DNA of 64,000 nt, taken from positions 16,639 through 80,638 of the forward strand of contig NZ_FQVI01000020.1 of NCBI RefSeq assembly GCF_900129135.1, given 5' to 3'. This document shows positions 50,554 through 59,769 of the stretch, in pieces. The translations under genes were made by a program, and so were the position numbers. Below the pieces are notes generated by a model. It made no database searches and was not told the origin of the DNA. It saw nothing but the letters and a program-made list of their open reading frames with translations. Every line of letters begins with the position of its first letter. Within the stretch, counting starts at the first letter, position 1. The DNA is from Lactonifactor longoviformis DSM 17459. Its GTDB lineage: Bacteria; Bacillota; Clostridia; Lachnospirales; Lachnospiraceae.

Positions 50554-50577
50554 GGTTCCTTAACGGGAGCCTTTTTT
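50554..50577 (+). terminator. Terminator after the second two-component system
   Basis: GGTTCC (50554-50559) pairs with GGAGCC (50566-50571), followed by TTTTTT (50572-50577). The ABC operon downstream therefore needs its own promoter in the remaining 112 nt, where no strong hexamers were found. Confidence 0.82.
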
Positions 50578-50689
50578 AATTGGAAATTTTACACTGTCTT
50601 CACAGAGACATTGCAACGGCTTCAATTCTTTTTCTTATGATTATTACAGAATTAATCACAGTAACTTTTGAGAAGGGAGGTAACTTTTT

Positions 50690-50845
50690 ATGACATTACT
50701 AGGTCTTGCATGGTACTGGTGGCTGGTGATAGTAATCGCTCTGGCAGTCCTCATTCCCGTTAAGCTTAAGTTTATGAGATGGTGGGGGAAGAGGCAGCGA
50801 GAAAAGAAAAAGGAGCAGCAGGAGAAATGGGGGGATGAAGAGTGA
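50690..50845 (+). CDS. Small membrane protein (51 residues) leading an ABC transporter operon
   Basis: The product has a Trp-rich start (GLAWYWWLVIVIALAVLIP) forming one membrane segment, then a highly charged tail (KRQREKKKEQQEKWGDEE). A strong GGGAGG site lies 8 to 9 nt before the ATG, and its stop overlaps the GTG start of the ATPase gene, so it is almost certainly translated. I recognise no family. It could help assemble or regulate the exporter or sit with the loop-less kinase upstream; this is inference from position only. Confidence 0.75.
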   Translation: MTLLGLAWYWWLVIVIALAVLIPVKLKFMRWWGKRQREKKKEQQEKWGDEE

Positions 50846-51690
50846 TTGAAGTAAAAGACCTGACATTCTCCTACGGGAAAGACAAAAAAGCCCTTCACGG
50901 CCTGAATTTCACTGTAGAAGATGGAGAAATATTTGGTTTTTTGGGACCTAACGGCTCCGGAAAATCAACGACACAAAAAATTCTGACAGGGATCCTAAAA
51001 GGGCATGGAGGCAAAGTATCTCTGTTCGGACAGGATATCGCTTCCGTTCACAATCGGGAATTTTTCCAAAAAATTGGCGTTTTGTTTGAATTTCCTTATC
51101 TGTATTCCAATTTGAGCGCTGTGGATAACCTCAGATACTTCTCCGCCTTCTACCCCAAAGAACAGCTGCGTGACATCGGGGAGGTTTTAGAAAAGCTGGA
51201 GTTCAAATCTGATTTTATAAAAAAACCGGTTTCCTCCTATTCAAAGGGGATGCGGCAGCGGGCGAGCATGGCAAGGGCGCTGATCAGCAATCCGAGACTG
51301 CTTTTTCTTGACGAGCCCACCAGCGGGCTTGACCCATCCGGAGCTGTTCTGTTCCGCAGAATCATTGAGGAAGAACGCCGGAAAGGGACAACTGTATTTC
51401 TGACCACCCATAACATGCTGGACGCAGATCTGCTGTGCGACCGCGTAGCCTTTCTGTCAAGCGGAGAAATCGTGGCATTGGATACCCCCGGGAATCTGAA
51501 AGAGAAAAACAGCAATCGCCACATTAGGATTGACTATCTTTATCAGGGAAAACGGGAAGAAAAAGTAATTGACATCCATGAACTGGAGGCAGGCATGTCC
51601 TTTTTGCATGATGAGATTATCAGTATTCATTCCCAGGAACCGACGCTGGAAGATATGTTTATTCAATACACAGGGAGGGGATTGTCTTGA
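50842..51690 (+). CDS. ABC transporter ATP-binding protein
   Basis: A 282-residue ATPase: Walker A GPNGSGKSTTQKILTG, signature SYSKGMRQRASMARALISNP, Walker B LLFLDEPTSGLDP and TTHNMLDADLLCDRVAFLSS. The GTG start overlaps the small membrane protein by 4 nt. It is followed without gap by two permease genes. The arrangement resembles the exporters annotated as fluoroquinolone-type in Firmicutes; the actual substrate is unknown. Likely regulated by the two-component system at 48768. Confidence 0.9.
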   Translation: MIEVKDLTFSYGKDKKALHGLNFTVEDGEIFGFLGPNGSGKSTTQKILTGILKGHGGKVSLFGQDIASVHNREFFQKIGVLFEFPYLYSNLSAVDNLRYFSAFYPKEQLRDIGEVLEKLEFKSDFIKKPVSSYSKGMRQRASMARALISNPRLLFLDEPTSGLDPSGAVLFRRIIEEERRKGTTVFLTTHNMLDADLLCDRVAFLSSGEIVALDTPGNLKEKNSNRHIRIDYLYQGKREEKVIDIHELEAGMSFLHDEIISIHSQEPTLEDMFIQYTGRGLS

Positions 51691-52685
51691 TGAAATATTT
51701 TCGTACGCTGCTCGGGAAAGACATCCGGCTTATGAGGTCAGGCAGATTTTTTCTTGTGTCCCTGGGGTTTTTAATTTTATATACCCTTTATGTAAACTTT
51801 GGATATGTCAGATTCATGGATACTCAGATATATAATGTGTATTTGTACGATCCCGCAGGTACACAGGAGAGAACTTCGGCGCTGGTTCGGCGTGTATCCT
51901 CGAAGGAAGCGTTTGACAGGGCCTTGTACCAGGATGCCAACAGCGTAGGCATCAACGCCGCTGCTGGGGATATACAGATTGTACTTTACGGGGGAACAGA
52001 AAAGGCTGACCGCCATAGGGCTGACTACGCCCTGTCTCTCTTGCAGCCGGCGGCCCCTTATACTGCGGGGGATGTTGGACTTTATACACCGGAAGAGAAA
52101 GCAAGAAGAGAGATTACCTGTGAACTGTTGTTTTTTGAAATCTCTGCGGTCGGATTTTTAGGGATCGCTGCTGTACTTTTCAAGGAGAAGGGGATGGGCG
52201 TCATACGTGTCCATGCCGTTCTTCCTTTACAGGAAAATCTGTTTCTCTTGTCAAAGCTGATACTGTTTCTGCTGTCTGATCTTGTTTTTGCCGTATTGCT
52301 TACTATACTCAATCTTGGAGTTTCAGCTGCAATGCCGATATTGCCCGCAATCCTTTTTCAAACGGCGCTCTTGTCGCTGATTATGGCATTGACAGGTCTG
52401 GTCTGCGCCCTGCTGCTGAAAGACTTCCGGCAATTTACTCTGGTCTATCTGCTGATAGCCATATTTGCTGCAACCCCGGTGTTTCTTTCCGCAAATACGG
52501 CGGTAAAGCTGGATTGGATTGGGCTTCATCCATTCTATCACATATACATGGGACTGAAAAACGCTTATTTTGGCATCTCTGCATCCAGTCCTTTCTACTA
52601 TTTGGGCATCGCTTCAATGATTGCAGTACTGTATGCCGGCGTGCATCAGTTATTTCGCAGAGAAATGGGAAAGGAGGCGGCATGA
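51690..52685 (+). CDS. ABC transporter permease, first subunit
   Basis: A 331-residue membrane protein: one segment near residues 20-40, an extracellular part of about 120 residues, then five or six segments to the end. KYFRTLLGKDIRLMRSGRFF is a typical ABC-2 permease start. ATG 51690 shares a base with the ATPase stop (TGATG-type overlap); a TTG at 51687 is less likely. It resembles fluoroquinolone-export permeases. It pairs with the next permease to form a heterodimeric exporter. Confidence 0.82.
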   Translation: MKYFRTLLGKDIRLMRSGRFFLVSLGFLILYTLYVNFGYVRFMDTQIYNVYLYDPAGTQERTSALVRRVSSKEAFDRALYQDANSVGINAAAGDIQIVLYGGTEKADRHRADYALSLLQPAAPYTAGDVGLYTPEEKARREITCELLFFEISAVGFLGIAAVLFKEKGMGVIRVHAVLPLQENLFLLSKLILFLLSDLVFAVLLTILNLGVSAAMPILPAILFQTALLSLIMALTGLVCALLLKDFRQFTLVYLLIAIFAATPVFLSANTAVKLDWIGLHPFYHIYMGLKNAYFGISASSPFYYLGIASMIAVLYAGVHQLFRREMGKEAA

Positions 52686-53698
52686 ATATGAAGGGTTTGC
52701 GCTATCAGCTGAAAAGTGTGCGGAAGGACAAGTTTTGTCTGATGACCTTCCTTTTGCCAATCCTTGCTGCGGCGGCTCTGCATTACGTGGGTTCCATCGA
52801 CCTTACCTCCCTGGGGGAGCTTCAGTTCGGAATATTGAGGGATGATATGCCGGAAGAAACCGCTGCATGGCTGGAGGGATATGGTACAGTGACAGCTTAT
52901 CCGTCCCTTGAGGAACTGATAAATGGAATTAGGGAACCGTCTACAAATCTGATAGGAGTGGAGGCGGACGGGAATGGCATCCAAACAATATGTGCCGGCG
53001 ACGAGCTGGATATCTTTCGCCAGACTGCTGACACGCTTCCTGCTCTGTATGAACAGCGGAATGCATCCAGGCGGGCAGAGGTTCAGATTTTGGAGCGCCC
53101 TGGTGTGATGGCAGGGCTTCAGGATATGTTTATCACAGTTACACTGATTATAGCTATGTTTATGGGATGTACTTATAATGCAATGAACATGGTTTCTGAA
53201 AAGGAGGACGGAGTGGCCTTAATAAACGAGATTTTACCTATCACCCGAAGCCAGTATATTCTGCAGAAGATTATCGTTGGCTTTCTCTGTGGGTGTTTGT
53301 CCTCAATCCTTACAGCCTGTATCTGCTTTCGGCTATCCCTGCAGAATGCCGTCCTCATGCTGATATTGATTCTGCTCTCTTCTTTTGTGGCAGCACTTAT
53401 CGGTCTGTTTGTAGGCAGACTTTCCAGGGATTTGATGATGGGTGTGGTATATATCAAAGTTATTATGCTGCTGTTTATGGCTGTTCCGATTCTCTGCTTT
53501 CTCGTAGGAGTCAGCCATCCGTTTCTCTCTGCTGTATGCTACCTGATTCCCTCCCAGGCGGCTTTTGAGGGCATTATGGACTTGACAGCCGGCAGTACGG
53601 CCCTGGTAACAAAGGATATTTTCATTCTTCTGTTTCATTGTGCAGGATGGTTCCTGCTTTATATAGAGATTTCCCTGCGAAGGAAAAAGCACGCATGA
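52682..53698 (+). CDS. ABC transporter permease, second subunit
   Basis: A 338-residue protein with the same plan as its neighbour: MKGLRYQLKSVRKDKFCLMT start, an N-terminal segment, an extracellular region, then about five segments including NAMNMVSEKEDGVALINEIL. ATG 52682 overlaps the previous stop (ATGA), but an ATG two codons later has better spacing from AGGAGG, so the start may be 52688. No clear terminator with T run follows; the 190-nt gap holds an AGCAGCC/GGCTGCT hairpin and the next promoter. Confidence 0.82.
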   Translation: MNMKGLRYQLKSVRKDKFCLMTFLLPILAAAALHYVGSIDLTSLGELQFGILRDDMPEETAAWLEGYGTVTAYPSLEELINGIREPSTNLIGVEADGNGIQTICAGDELDIFRQTADTLPALYEQRNASRRAEVQILERPGVMAGLQDMFITVTLIIAMFMGCTYNAMNMVSEKEDGVALINEILPITRSQYILQKIIVGFLCGCLSSILTACICFRLSLQNAVLMLILILLSSFVAALIGLFVGRLSRDLMMGVVYIKVIMLLFMAVPILCFLVGVSHPFLSAVCYLIPSQAAFEGIMDLTAGSTALVTKDIFILLFHCAGWFLLYIEISLRRKKHA

Positions 53699-53771
53699 AA
53701 CCAGCAGCAGCCTCCAAAAAAAATTCTGGAGCTGATTCGGCTGCTCTATATAGTATAATGAGAGATATTAC

Positions 53772-53800
53772 TTGAAGTTCTTCCGTAAAATGTTTATAAT
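53772..53800 (+). promoter_or_regulatory. Predicted promoter of the radical SAM-rng gene group
   Basis: TTGAAG (53772-53777) and TATAAT (53795-53800), 17-nt spacer, 88 nt upstream of the TIGR03960 gene. This marks the change from the accessory region to the conserved housekeeping block. Confidence 0.7.
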
Positions 53801-53888
53801 AGGTAAAATTGTATCTATTCATAGGGCCGCATAAAAAGGACAGCTGCTCCTGATTGATACAAGACAATCAAAAAACGAGAGGAAGAAA

Positions 53889-55748
53889 ATGAGAAAACTA
53901 GCCTTAAACGATGAAATATTACTAAATATAGAGAAGCCGGCCCGTTATATTGGAAACGAGGTCAACTCGGTGATGAAGGAGAAAGACAAGGTGGATATCC
54001 GTTTCGCCATGTGTTTCCCGGACGTGTACGAGATTGGCATGTCCCATTTGGGTATCCAGATCCTTTATGATATGTTTAACCAGAGAGAGGATACCTGGTG
54101 TGAGCGTGTCTATTCCCCCTGGCCGGATCTGGATCAGGTACTGCGTGAGGAGAAAATCCCTCTTTTTGCTCTGGAATCCCAGGATGCTGTGAAAGATTTT
54201 GATTTCCTGGGGCTGACGCTGCAGTATGAAATGTGCTACACCAACGTTCTCCAGATCCTGGATCTAAGCCAGATTCCCCTGCTTTCCAAAGAGAGAACAG
54301 AGGACATGCCCATTGTCATAGGAGGAGGCCCCTGCGCCTATAATCCGGAGCCTCTGGCGGACTTTTTTGATTTGTTCTATATCGGCGAAGGAGAAACAGT
54401 ATACAATCAGCTGCTTGATGTCTATAAAGAAAACAAACGCTCGGGCGGAGGCAGAAGAGAATTTTTAGAAAAGGCGGCAGGGATTCCGGGCATCTATGTG
54501 CCTGGCTTTTACCGGGTGGAATACCACGAGGACGGAACCATCGCATCCTTTGCTCCTACCTGTGAATGTGCGCCTCTGAAGGTGGAAAAACAGGTGGTTA
54601 TGGATGTGACAGATACGTATTATCCAAAGGCCCCTGTGGTACCTTTTATTAAAGCTACACAGGATCGGGTAACTCTGGAGATCCAGAGAGGCTGCATCCG
54701 CGGATGCCGTTTCTGCCAGGCAGGAATGCTGTACCGTCCCACAAGAGAGAGAAAGCTGGAGTACCTGAAACAGGCAGCAAAGGATATGCTGGTGAATACC
54801 GGGCACGAGGAGATTTCATTGAGTTCACTAAGCTCCAGTGATTATTCTCAGCTGCCGGAACTCATCCAGTTTTTAATAGAGGAATTTGACAAGAAAGGCG
54901 TCAATATTTCGCTGCCCTCCCTGCGCATTGATGCCTTTTCTCTGGATGTTATGAGCAAAGTTCAGGATATCAGAAAGAGCAGCCTCACGTTTGCACCGGA
55001 GGCAGGCACACAGAGGCTTAGGGATGTGATTAACAAAGGCCTCACCGAGCAGGATATCCTGGAAGGAGCGGGCAGTGCCTTTGAAGGGGGATGGACCAGA
55101 GTAAAGCTGTATTTCATGCTGGGACTGCCCACGGAAACAGAGGAGGATATGAGAGGAATTGCCGAGCTGGCAGAGAAAATAGCCCGGAGATATTACGAGA
55201 TTCCAAAGGAGCAGCGCCAAGGAAAGTGCCAGATTGTAGTAAGCACTTCCTTTTTTGTGCCAAAGCCCTTTACCCCCTTCCAGTGGGCTCCTATGTTTAC
55301 AAAAGAACAGTTTCTTGATAAAGCCAGATTTGTAAAAGAAGCCATCAGGGCCCAGCTGAACCAAAAGAGCATTAAGTATAACTGGCATGAGGCAGATGTT
55401 ACGGTACTGGAAGGCATTTTGGCCCGGGGGGATCGGAGGATCGGACCTGTGATCCGAAAGGCCTATGAGAACGGAAGCCTTTTTGATTCCTGGTCAGAGT
55501 ACTTCAGACCCCAGGCCTGGGAGCAGGCTTTTAAGGATCTGGGAGTAGATCCGGATTTTTATACCATGAGGGAGCGGGATGTCACAGAGATTCTGCCCTG
55601 GGATTTTATAGATATCGGTGTGACCAAAAAGTTTTTGATTCGGGAATGGAACCGTGCAAAAGAGGAAGAGATAACGCCTAACTGCAGGCAGCAGTGTTCC
55701 GGCTGCGGTGCGGGAAGATACAAAGGAGGTGTCTGTCTTGAAGGTTAG
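53889..55748 (+). CDS. TIGR03960-family radical SAM protein with B12-binding-like N-terminal domain
   Basis: A 619-residue protein. The N-terminal region (MCFPDVYEIGMSHLGIQILY) and IVIGGGPCAYNPEPLADFFD fit a cobalamin-binding-like fold. The radical SAM cluster motif CxxxCxxC is in RGCIRGCRFCQAGMLYRPTR near residues 268-275. A C-terminal CRQQCSGCGAGRYKGG adds further cysteines. In Firmicutes it is nearly always next to the DUF2344 protein that follows, as here. The reaction is not established; a role in RNA or ribosome modification is inferred only from its neighbours. Confidence 0.88.
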   Translation: MRKLALNDEILLNIEKPARYIGNEVNSVMKEKDKVDIRFAMCFPDVYEIGMSHLGIQILYDMFNQREDTWCERVYSPWPDLDQVLREEKIPLFALESQDAVKDFDFLGLTLQYEMCYTNVLQILDLSQIPLLSKERTEDMPIVIGGGPCAYNPEPLADFFDLFYIGEGETVYNQLLDVYKENKRSGGGRREFLEKAAGIPGIYVPGFYRVEYHEDGTIASFAPTCECAPLKVEKQVVMDVTDTYYPKAPVVPFIKATQDRVTLEIQRGCIRGCRFCQAGMLYRPTRERKLEYLKQAAKDMLVNTGHEEISLSSLSSSDYSQLPELIQFLIEEFDKKGVNISLPSLRIDAFSLDVMSKVQDIRKSSLTFAPEAGTQRLRDVINKGLTEQDILEGAGSAFEGGWTRVKLYFMLGLPTETEEDMRGIAELAEKIARRYYEIPKEQRQGKCQIVVSTSFFVPKPFTPFQWAPMFTKEQFLDKARFVKEAIRAQLNQKSIKYNWHEADVTVLEGILARGDRRIGPVIRKAYENGSLFDSWSEYFRPQAWEQAFKDLGVDPDFYTMRERDVTEILPWDFIDIGVTKKFLIREWNRAKEEEITPNCRQQCSGCGAGRYKGGVCLEG

Positions 55749-56448
55749 AGTGAAATTTGCAAAAGAAGGATCCATGAAGTTTATCGGACATCTGGATATC
55801 ATGCGGTATTTTCAGAAGGCTATCCGCAGAGCAGGGATTGACATTGCTTTTTCAGAGGGCTTCAGTCCCCATATGATTATGTCCTTTGCCGCACCCTTGG
55901 GGGTTGGCATCACAAGCACCGGAGAGTACTTCGATATGGAAGTAAATACTGCGACAAACTCAGAGGATATGAAAAAGCGCCTGAACGCCGCTATGGTGGA
56001 AGGCATGAGGATCTTAAGTATAAAAAAGGTAGATGACGGCAAAGCCAGCAAAGCTATGTCCCTGGTGGCCGCCGCGGATTATCTGGTAACTTTCCGTCCC
56101 GGTCAGGAAAAGCTGAGGGATATGTTTCTGGAGCATTTGGCTGACTTTTACAGTCAGGAACAGCTGCTCATCTGGAAAAAAACCAAAAAAAGCGAAAAGG
56201 AAATTGATATCCGGCCTTTTATCTATGAGATGCGAAGAGAAGGGGAAAGTATCTTTTTAAAACTGGCAGCAGGAAGCGCGAATAATACAAAACCAGAACT
56301 GGTGATGGAAGCTTTTGCCGGCTATCTGTCAGTTTCTGTTTTGGAGTATGCCTTTGAGGTCCATCGGCTCGAAACCTACGGAGAGATTCAGGCGGAAGGC
56401 CGGCCGGTATTCGTATCGCTGGAAGGACTGGGAGAAGAAATTGAGTAA
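55738..56448 (+). CDS. TIGR03936/DUF2344 radical SAM-associated protein
   Basis: A 236-residue protein (KVRVKFAKEGSMKFIGHLDI, AFSEGFSPHMIMSFAAPLGV) matching the family that accompanies or is fused to TIGR03960 radical SAM enzymes. TTG 55738 is chosen because AAGGAGG lies 8 nt upstream; it overlaps the previous gene by 11 nt, implying coupled translation and a shared function. The activity is unknown. Confidence 0.87.
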   Translation: MKVRVKFAKEGSMKFIGHLDIMRYFQKAIRRAGIDIAFSEGFSPHMIMSFAAPLGVGITSTGEYFDMEVNTATNSEDMKKRLNAAMVEGMRILSIKKVDDGKASKAMSLVAAADYLVTFRPGQEKLRDMFLEHLADFYSQEQLLIWKKTKKSEKEIDIRPFIYEMRREGESIFLKLAAGSANNTKPELVMEAFAGYLSVSVLEYAFEVHRLETYGEIQAEGRPVFVSLEGLGEEIE

Positions 56449-57631
56449 GCTGATTATTACAAAGATGCAGATACATTCCCAGGAGAGGACAGTTACCGCA
56501 CTTGTGGAAGAAGGAAAGGTGCTGGAACTGCGGCTCTCATCTCTGGAACAGGAAGCCTTGCTTGGCAGCATTTATATTGGAAAGGTAAAAAATGTATCTC
56601 CCAATATTGATGCGGCTTTTGTGGAGCTTTCCCCGGGGGTGACAGGCTATCTGCCCTTATCAAAAGAAGTTCCTTACTTTACAAATCCGAAAAAAGACAA
56701 TATTGTAAAAGCCGGAGATGAAGTTCTTGTGCAGGTAAACCGGGAGCCTTTAAAATCCAAGGCCTATAACCTGACATCCAATCTTAGCTTTACCGGCAAA
56801 TACCTGGTACTCACCAGCCAGCGCCGCCAGCTCAGCCTCTCCTCTAAGCTGAACGGGGAAGACCGGGAGCGTCTGAGAAAATGGCTGGCGCCCTGTATGG
56901 AGGCGGAATTCGGCCTGATTGTCCGCACAAACAGCGGTGAGGCCGAGAAGCAGGAGATACTGGCAGAACTGGAATACCTGAAAAAGCGTTGGAGGCGGGT
57001 GCTTGATATCTGCAAAACAAGGACCTGCTACAGTCTGCTGGAAAAAGCCAGCCCGTTTTATATTCAGGCTGTGCGGGATGTCTACGGGGATACCCTGGAG
57101 GAGATTGTCACTGATCTTCCGGCTATTTTTGCTGAGCTTGGGGAGTATCTGGGAGAGTATCAGAAGGAAGATGCCGAAAAGCTCAGACTCTACGAGGACA
57201 GGCTGCTCTCACTTCACAAGCTCTATTCTCTGGAGCGCGCTTTGGATAATGCGGCAAAAGAAAAAGTATGGCTTCCAAGCGGAGGGTTTTTAATGATCCA
57301 GCAGACAGAAGCTTTTGTGGCAGTGGATGTAAATACCGGAAAATATACAGGTAAGAAAAAGCAGCAGGAAACTTACCGCAAAATTAACCTTGAGGCAGCC
57401 CGTGAGATTGCGGCACAGCTGCGGCTGAGGAATCTCTCAGGTATTATTCTGATTGATTTTATTAACCTGGAGCGAAAGGAACATCAGGAAGAGCTGCTGA
57501 ATGTTTTAAAAAAATATCTCCGCAGAGATCCGGTTCACACGGTACTTGTGGATATGACGAAGCTTAACATCGTTGAAGTAACCAGAAAAAAAGTAAGAAA
57601 ATCACTGGCGGAAGAAATAGGAGGGAAATAA
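56441..57631 (+). CDS. rng: Ribonuclease E/G family protein (RNase G-like)
   Basis: A 396-residue RNase E/G-type protein: an S1 RNA-binding part (LLGSIYIGKVKNVSPNIDAA), then the catalytic region with FVAVDVNTGKYTGKKK (about residue 293) and GIILIDFINLERKEH (about 335), each giving a metal-binding Asp. It lacks the Zn-link and long scaffold tail of RNase E. TTG 56441 is chosen with GGAG 6 nt upstream and overlaps the DUF2344 gene by 8 nt. Likely role: rRNA and mRNA processing, consistent with the ribosomal genes downstream. Confidence 0.9.
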   Translation: MSKLIITKMQIHSQERTVTALVEEGKVLELRLSSLEQEALLGSIYIGKVKNVSPNIDAAFVELSPGVTGYLPLSKEVPYFTNPKKDNIVKAGDEVLVQVNREPLKSKAYNLTSNLSFTGKYLVLTSQRRQLSLSSKLNGEDRERLRKWLAPCMEAEFGLIVRTNSGEAEKQEILAELEYLKKRWRRVLDICKTRTCYSLLEKASPFYIQAVRDVYGDTLEEIVTDLPAIFAELGEYLGEYQKEDAEKLRLYEDRLLSLHKLYSLERALDNAAKEKVWLPSGGFLMIQQTEAFVAVDVNTGKYTGKKKQQETYRKINLEAAREIAAQLRLRNLSGIILIDFINLERKEHQEELLNVLKKYLRRDPVHTVLVDMTKLNIVEVTRKKVRKSLAEEIGGK

Positions 57632-57632
57632 T

Positions 57633-57998
57633 ATGCTGAAATTTGCACATTTTAATTTTAATGTACTGAATCTGGAAAAGAGCCTTTCCTTTTACAAGGA
57701 AGCTCTGGGGCTTACGCCTGTCAGAACGAAAGATGCGGAGGATGGTTCCTTTACACTGGTCTATCTGGGTGATCAGACCACCGATTTTACCCTGGAGCTT
57801 ACCTGGCTGAAAGATCGGACAGAGGCATACAACCTTGGAGAGTGTGAATTCCATCTTGCCTTTGAGACAGACGATTATGAAGGATTCCATAAGAGACATA
57901 AAGAGATGGGATGCATTGTGTTTGAAAATGAGGCTATGGGTATCTATTTTATCACGGATCCGGATGGCTACTGGATCGAGATTGTACCGTCCAAATAG
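57633..57998 (+). CDS. VOC-family metalloenzyme, lactoylglutathione-lyase-like
   Basis: A 121-residue single-module glyoxalase-fold protein: FAHFNFNVLNLEKSLSFYKE at the start and FHLAFETDDYEGFHKRHKE later, ending YFITDPDGYWIEIVPSK. The His, Glu, His and Glu of the metal site are at the expected places. It may be lactoylglutathione lyase or a related VOC enzyme; substrate cannot be read from sequence. AGGAGG precedes the ATG, and it follows rng by one base. Confidence 0.82.
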   Translation: MLKFAHFNFNVLNLEKSLSFYKEALGLTPVRTKDAEDGSFTLVYLGDQTTDFTLELTWLKDRTEAYNLGECEFHLAFETDDYEGFHKRHKEMGCIVFENEAMGIYFITDPDGYWIEIVPSK

Positions 57999-58009
57999 GG
58001 AAATTGCGT

Positions 58010-58960
58010 ATGGATAAAAGAAAATTAAGACCTTATCACGGCCTGCTGTTTTTTGCAGTGGTGATGTTCTCTTTTTACTTTATTATGGCTCCTCTGCAGA
58101 TGCAGTTTGGCATGTACGGGCTTGCAATGACTGAACTGCTCCTTCTGGCAATGGCCATTGTCTGCGTAAAACTATGCAGGGCTGATTTCAAAGAAATATT
58201 TCCCGTAGGCAGAGTCAGGTTTTCCAAGGCAGCAGGAACCATTCTTCTCTGGCTGGCTTCTTTTCTCACAGTAATGGTACTCACATTAATCATTACATGG
58301 TTTTTTCCTGATGAGATGCTGGGGGTAAGCCAAGGGCTAAGCTCCGTGATCAGTTCCGTACCCTTTGCGGTTGGATTTCTGTTTACGGTAGTGATGCCTG
58401 CCGTGTGTGAAGAGGCAGTGCACCGGGGAGTCATTCTTCACAGTATGCTTCCGCTGAAGAAAAAGTGGCTTATTGTACTTATTATGGGAATTCTGTTTGG
58501 CATCTTTCACACGAGCATATGGAGATTCGTGCCCACCGCGCTTCTGGGAGCCGCCTTATCCTATGTCATGCTGGAGACGGAAAATATGGTATATCCCGCC
58601 ATTTTTCACGGGGTAAATAACTACGTACCACTGGCCATCTCCTCCTATTCTGCAAAAATACTGGAACGAGCAGGGAGTGATCTGTCGCAGACCAGTCTGA
58701 ATACTGTACCGGTGGCGAGCATCGGCGTCTATCTGGTTATGGCCTGCTGTGTGCCTTTTGCTGCTTACGGTGGTAATTATCTGCTCCACTATAGGGAGGA
58801 AGGATACAGGAGCACCTTTTTTCCTAAAAAAAGACAGGGAATGATTATCACAGTGCTGATTGTATCAACCGTACTGATTTTGGCGGCGGGATTTGCGCTT
58901 TTACTCTACGGAATTTTATTTGATTCTCAGTTTCATGATCTCTTAAGGCAGAATATGTAA
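58010..58960 (+). CDS. CPBP-family intramembrane glutamic protease
   Basis: A 316-residue protein with about eight transmembrane segments and the CPBP/Abi motifs: CEEAVHRGVILHSML (EExxxR), FGIFHTSIWRFVP (FxxxH) and IFHGVNNYV (HxxxN). These give the Glu/His active site of CAAX-type intramembrane proteases. ATG 58010 is preferred to a TTG at 58004, although the binding site (AGGG) is weak for both. The substrate is unknown. With the VOC gene it interrupts the usual rng-rplU neighbourhood. Confidence 0.85.
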   Translation: MDKRKLRPYHGLLFFAVVMFSFYFIMAPLQMQFGMYGLAMTELLLLAMAIVCVKLCRADFKEIFPVGRVRFSKAAGTILLWLASFLTVMVLTLIITWFFPDEMLGVSQGLSSVISSVPFAVGFLFTVVMPAVCEEAVHRGVILHSMLPLKKKWLIVLIMGILFGIFHTSIWRFVPTALLGAALSYVMLETENMVYPAIFHGVNNYVPLAISSYSAKILERAGSDLSQTSLNTVPVASIGVYLVMACCVPFAAYGGNYLLHYREEGYRSTFFPKKRQGMIITVLIVSTVLILAAGFALLLYGILFDSQFHDLLRQNM

Positions 58961-58987
58961 ACTGCTGGAAATTTGAAGGAAAAAACA

Positions 58988-59016
58988 GTTGACGGACACA
59001 ATATCTTGTGCTATTA
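58988..59016 (+). promoter_or_regulatory. Predicted promoter of rplU-prp-rpmA
   Basis: TTGACG (58988-58993) and TATTAT (59011-59016), 17-nt spacer; an overlapping TATAAT starts at 59014. It lies about 100 nt before rplU. Confidence 0.75.
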
Positions 59017-59022
59017 TAATAC

Positions 59023-59119
59023 GGATGCCGCACAAAGAGGTCAGAAGCGTTGCTTTCTGAGTAATTCAACAGGAAGGCAGCCACCATATTTGGCGAGTAA
59101 TGATAATAGGAGGTGCCAT
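59023..59119 (+). promoter_or_regulatory. Probable L21 leader (ribosomal autoregulatory leader)
   Basis: The roughly 95-nt untranslated region between the promoter and rplU is in the position of the Firmicutes L21 leader. It contains AGAAGCG...CTTTCT-type pairing near 59043-59060 and ends in AGGAGG before the start codon. Identification rests mainly on position and length; a covariance-model search for the L21 leader would decide. Confidence 0.45.
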
Positions 59120-59425
59120 ATGTACGCAATTATTGCAACAGGTGGTAAACAGTACAAAGTAGCCGAAGGCGATATCATTAGAGTAGAAAAGCTTGGTGTA
59201 GAAGCTGGAGAGACTGTTACATTTGATGATGTACTTGCAGTAAACAACGACGGGTTAAAGGTTGGCGCAGATGTTGCTGATGCCAGTGTTACCGCATCTG
59301 TAGTTGAGAACGGTAAAGCGAAAAAAGTTATCGTTTACAAGTATAAGAGAAAATCTGGTTATCACAAAAAGAACGGTCACAGACAGCAGTTCACAAAAGT
59401 GAAAATCGAAAAAATTAATGCTTAA
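59120..59425 (+). CDS. rplU: 50S ribosomal protein L21
   Basis: A 101-residue protein, [20 protein letters not shown] at the start and [20 protein letters not shown] near the end, the standard L21 sequence. L21 binds 23S rRNA in the large subunit. The ATG at 59120 follows AGGAGG closely. It leads the conserved rplU-prp-rpmA group. Confidence 0.97.
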   Translation: MYAIIATGGKQYKVAEGDIIRVEKLGVEAGETVTFDDVLAVNNDGLKVGADVADASVTASVVENGKAKKVIVYKYKRKSGYHKKNGHRQQFTKVKIEKINA

Positions 59426-59441
59426 TTCCTGACAGGCGATT

Positions 59442-59765
59442 ATGATTACGGTTATTGTATATCAAAGGTCAGACGGTGAGTATATAGGATTTGAAACCAG
59501 TGGACATGCAGACTACGCCGATGAGGGATATGATATTATCTGCGCGGCGGTTTCAGCCCTTACTGTAAACGCTGTGAATTCCATCGAAACCTTTACGGAG
59601 GATGAATTCGGGGGAGAGCAGAGGGATGGGTACTTAAAATGTATGATTACTGGTCCTGTCAGTACTACAGCAGCATTACTATTAAAATCAATGGTTCTTG
59701 GATTAGAAATGATTCAGGAAAACTACGGCAAAGAATACATTCATTTGATATTCAAGGAGGTGTAA
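59442..59765 (+). CDS. prp: Ribosomal-processing cysteine protease Prp
   Basis: A 107-residue protease that removes the N-terminal extension of L27. The catalytic pair is visible: His22 in [11 protein letters not shown] and Cys34 in [11 protein letters not shown], the same positions as in the Staphylococcus aureus enzyme. It lies between rplU and rpmA, as in other Firmicutes that make extended L27. The ribosome binding site is weak, so it may rely on translation of rplU. Confidence 0.93.
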   Translation: MITVIVYQRSDGEYIGFETSGHADYADEGYDIICAAVSALTVNAVNSIETFTEDEFGGEQRDGYLKCMITGPVSTTAALLLKSMVLGLEMIQENYGKEYIHLIFKEV

Positions 59766-59769
59766 GGAC

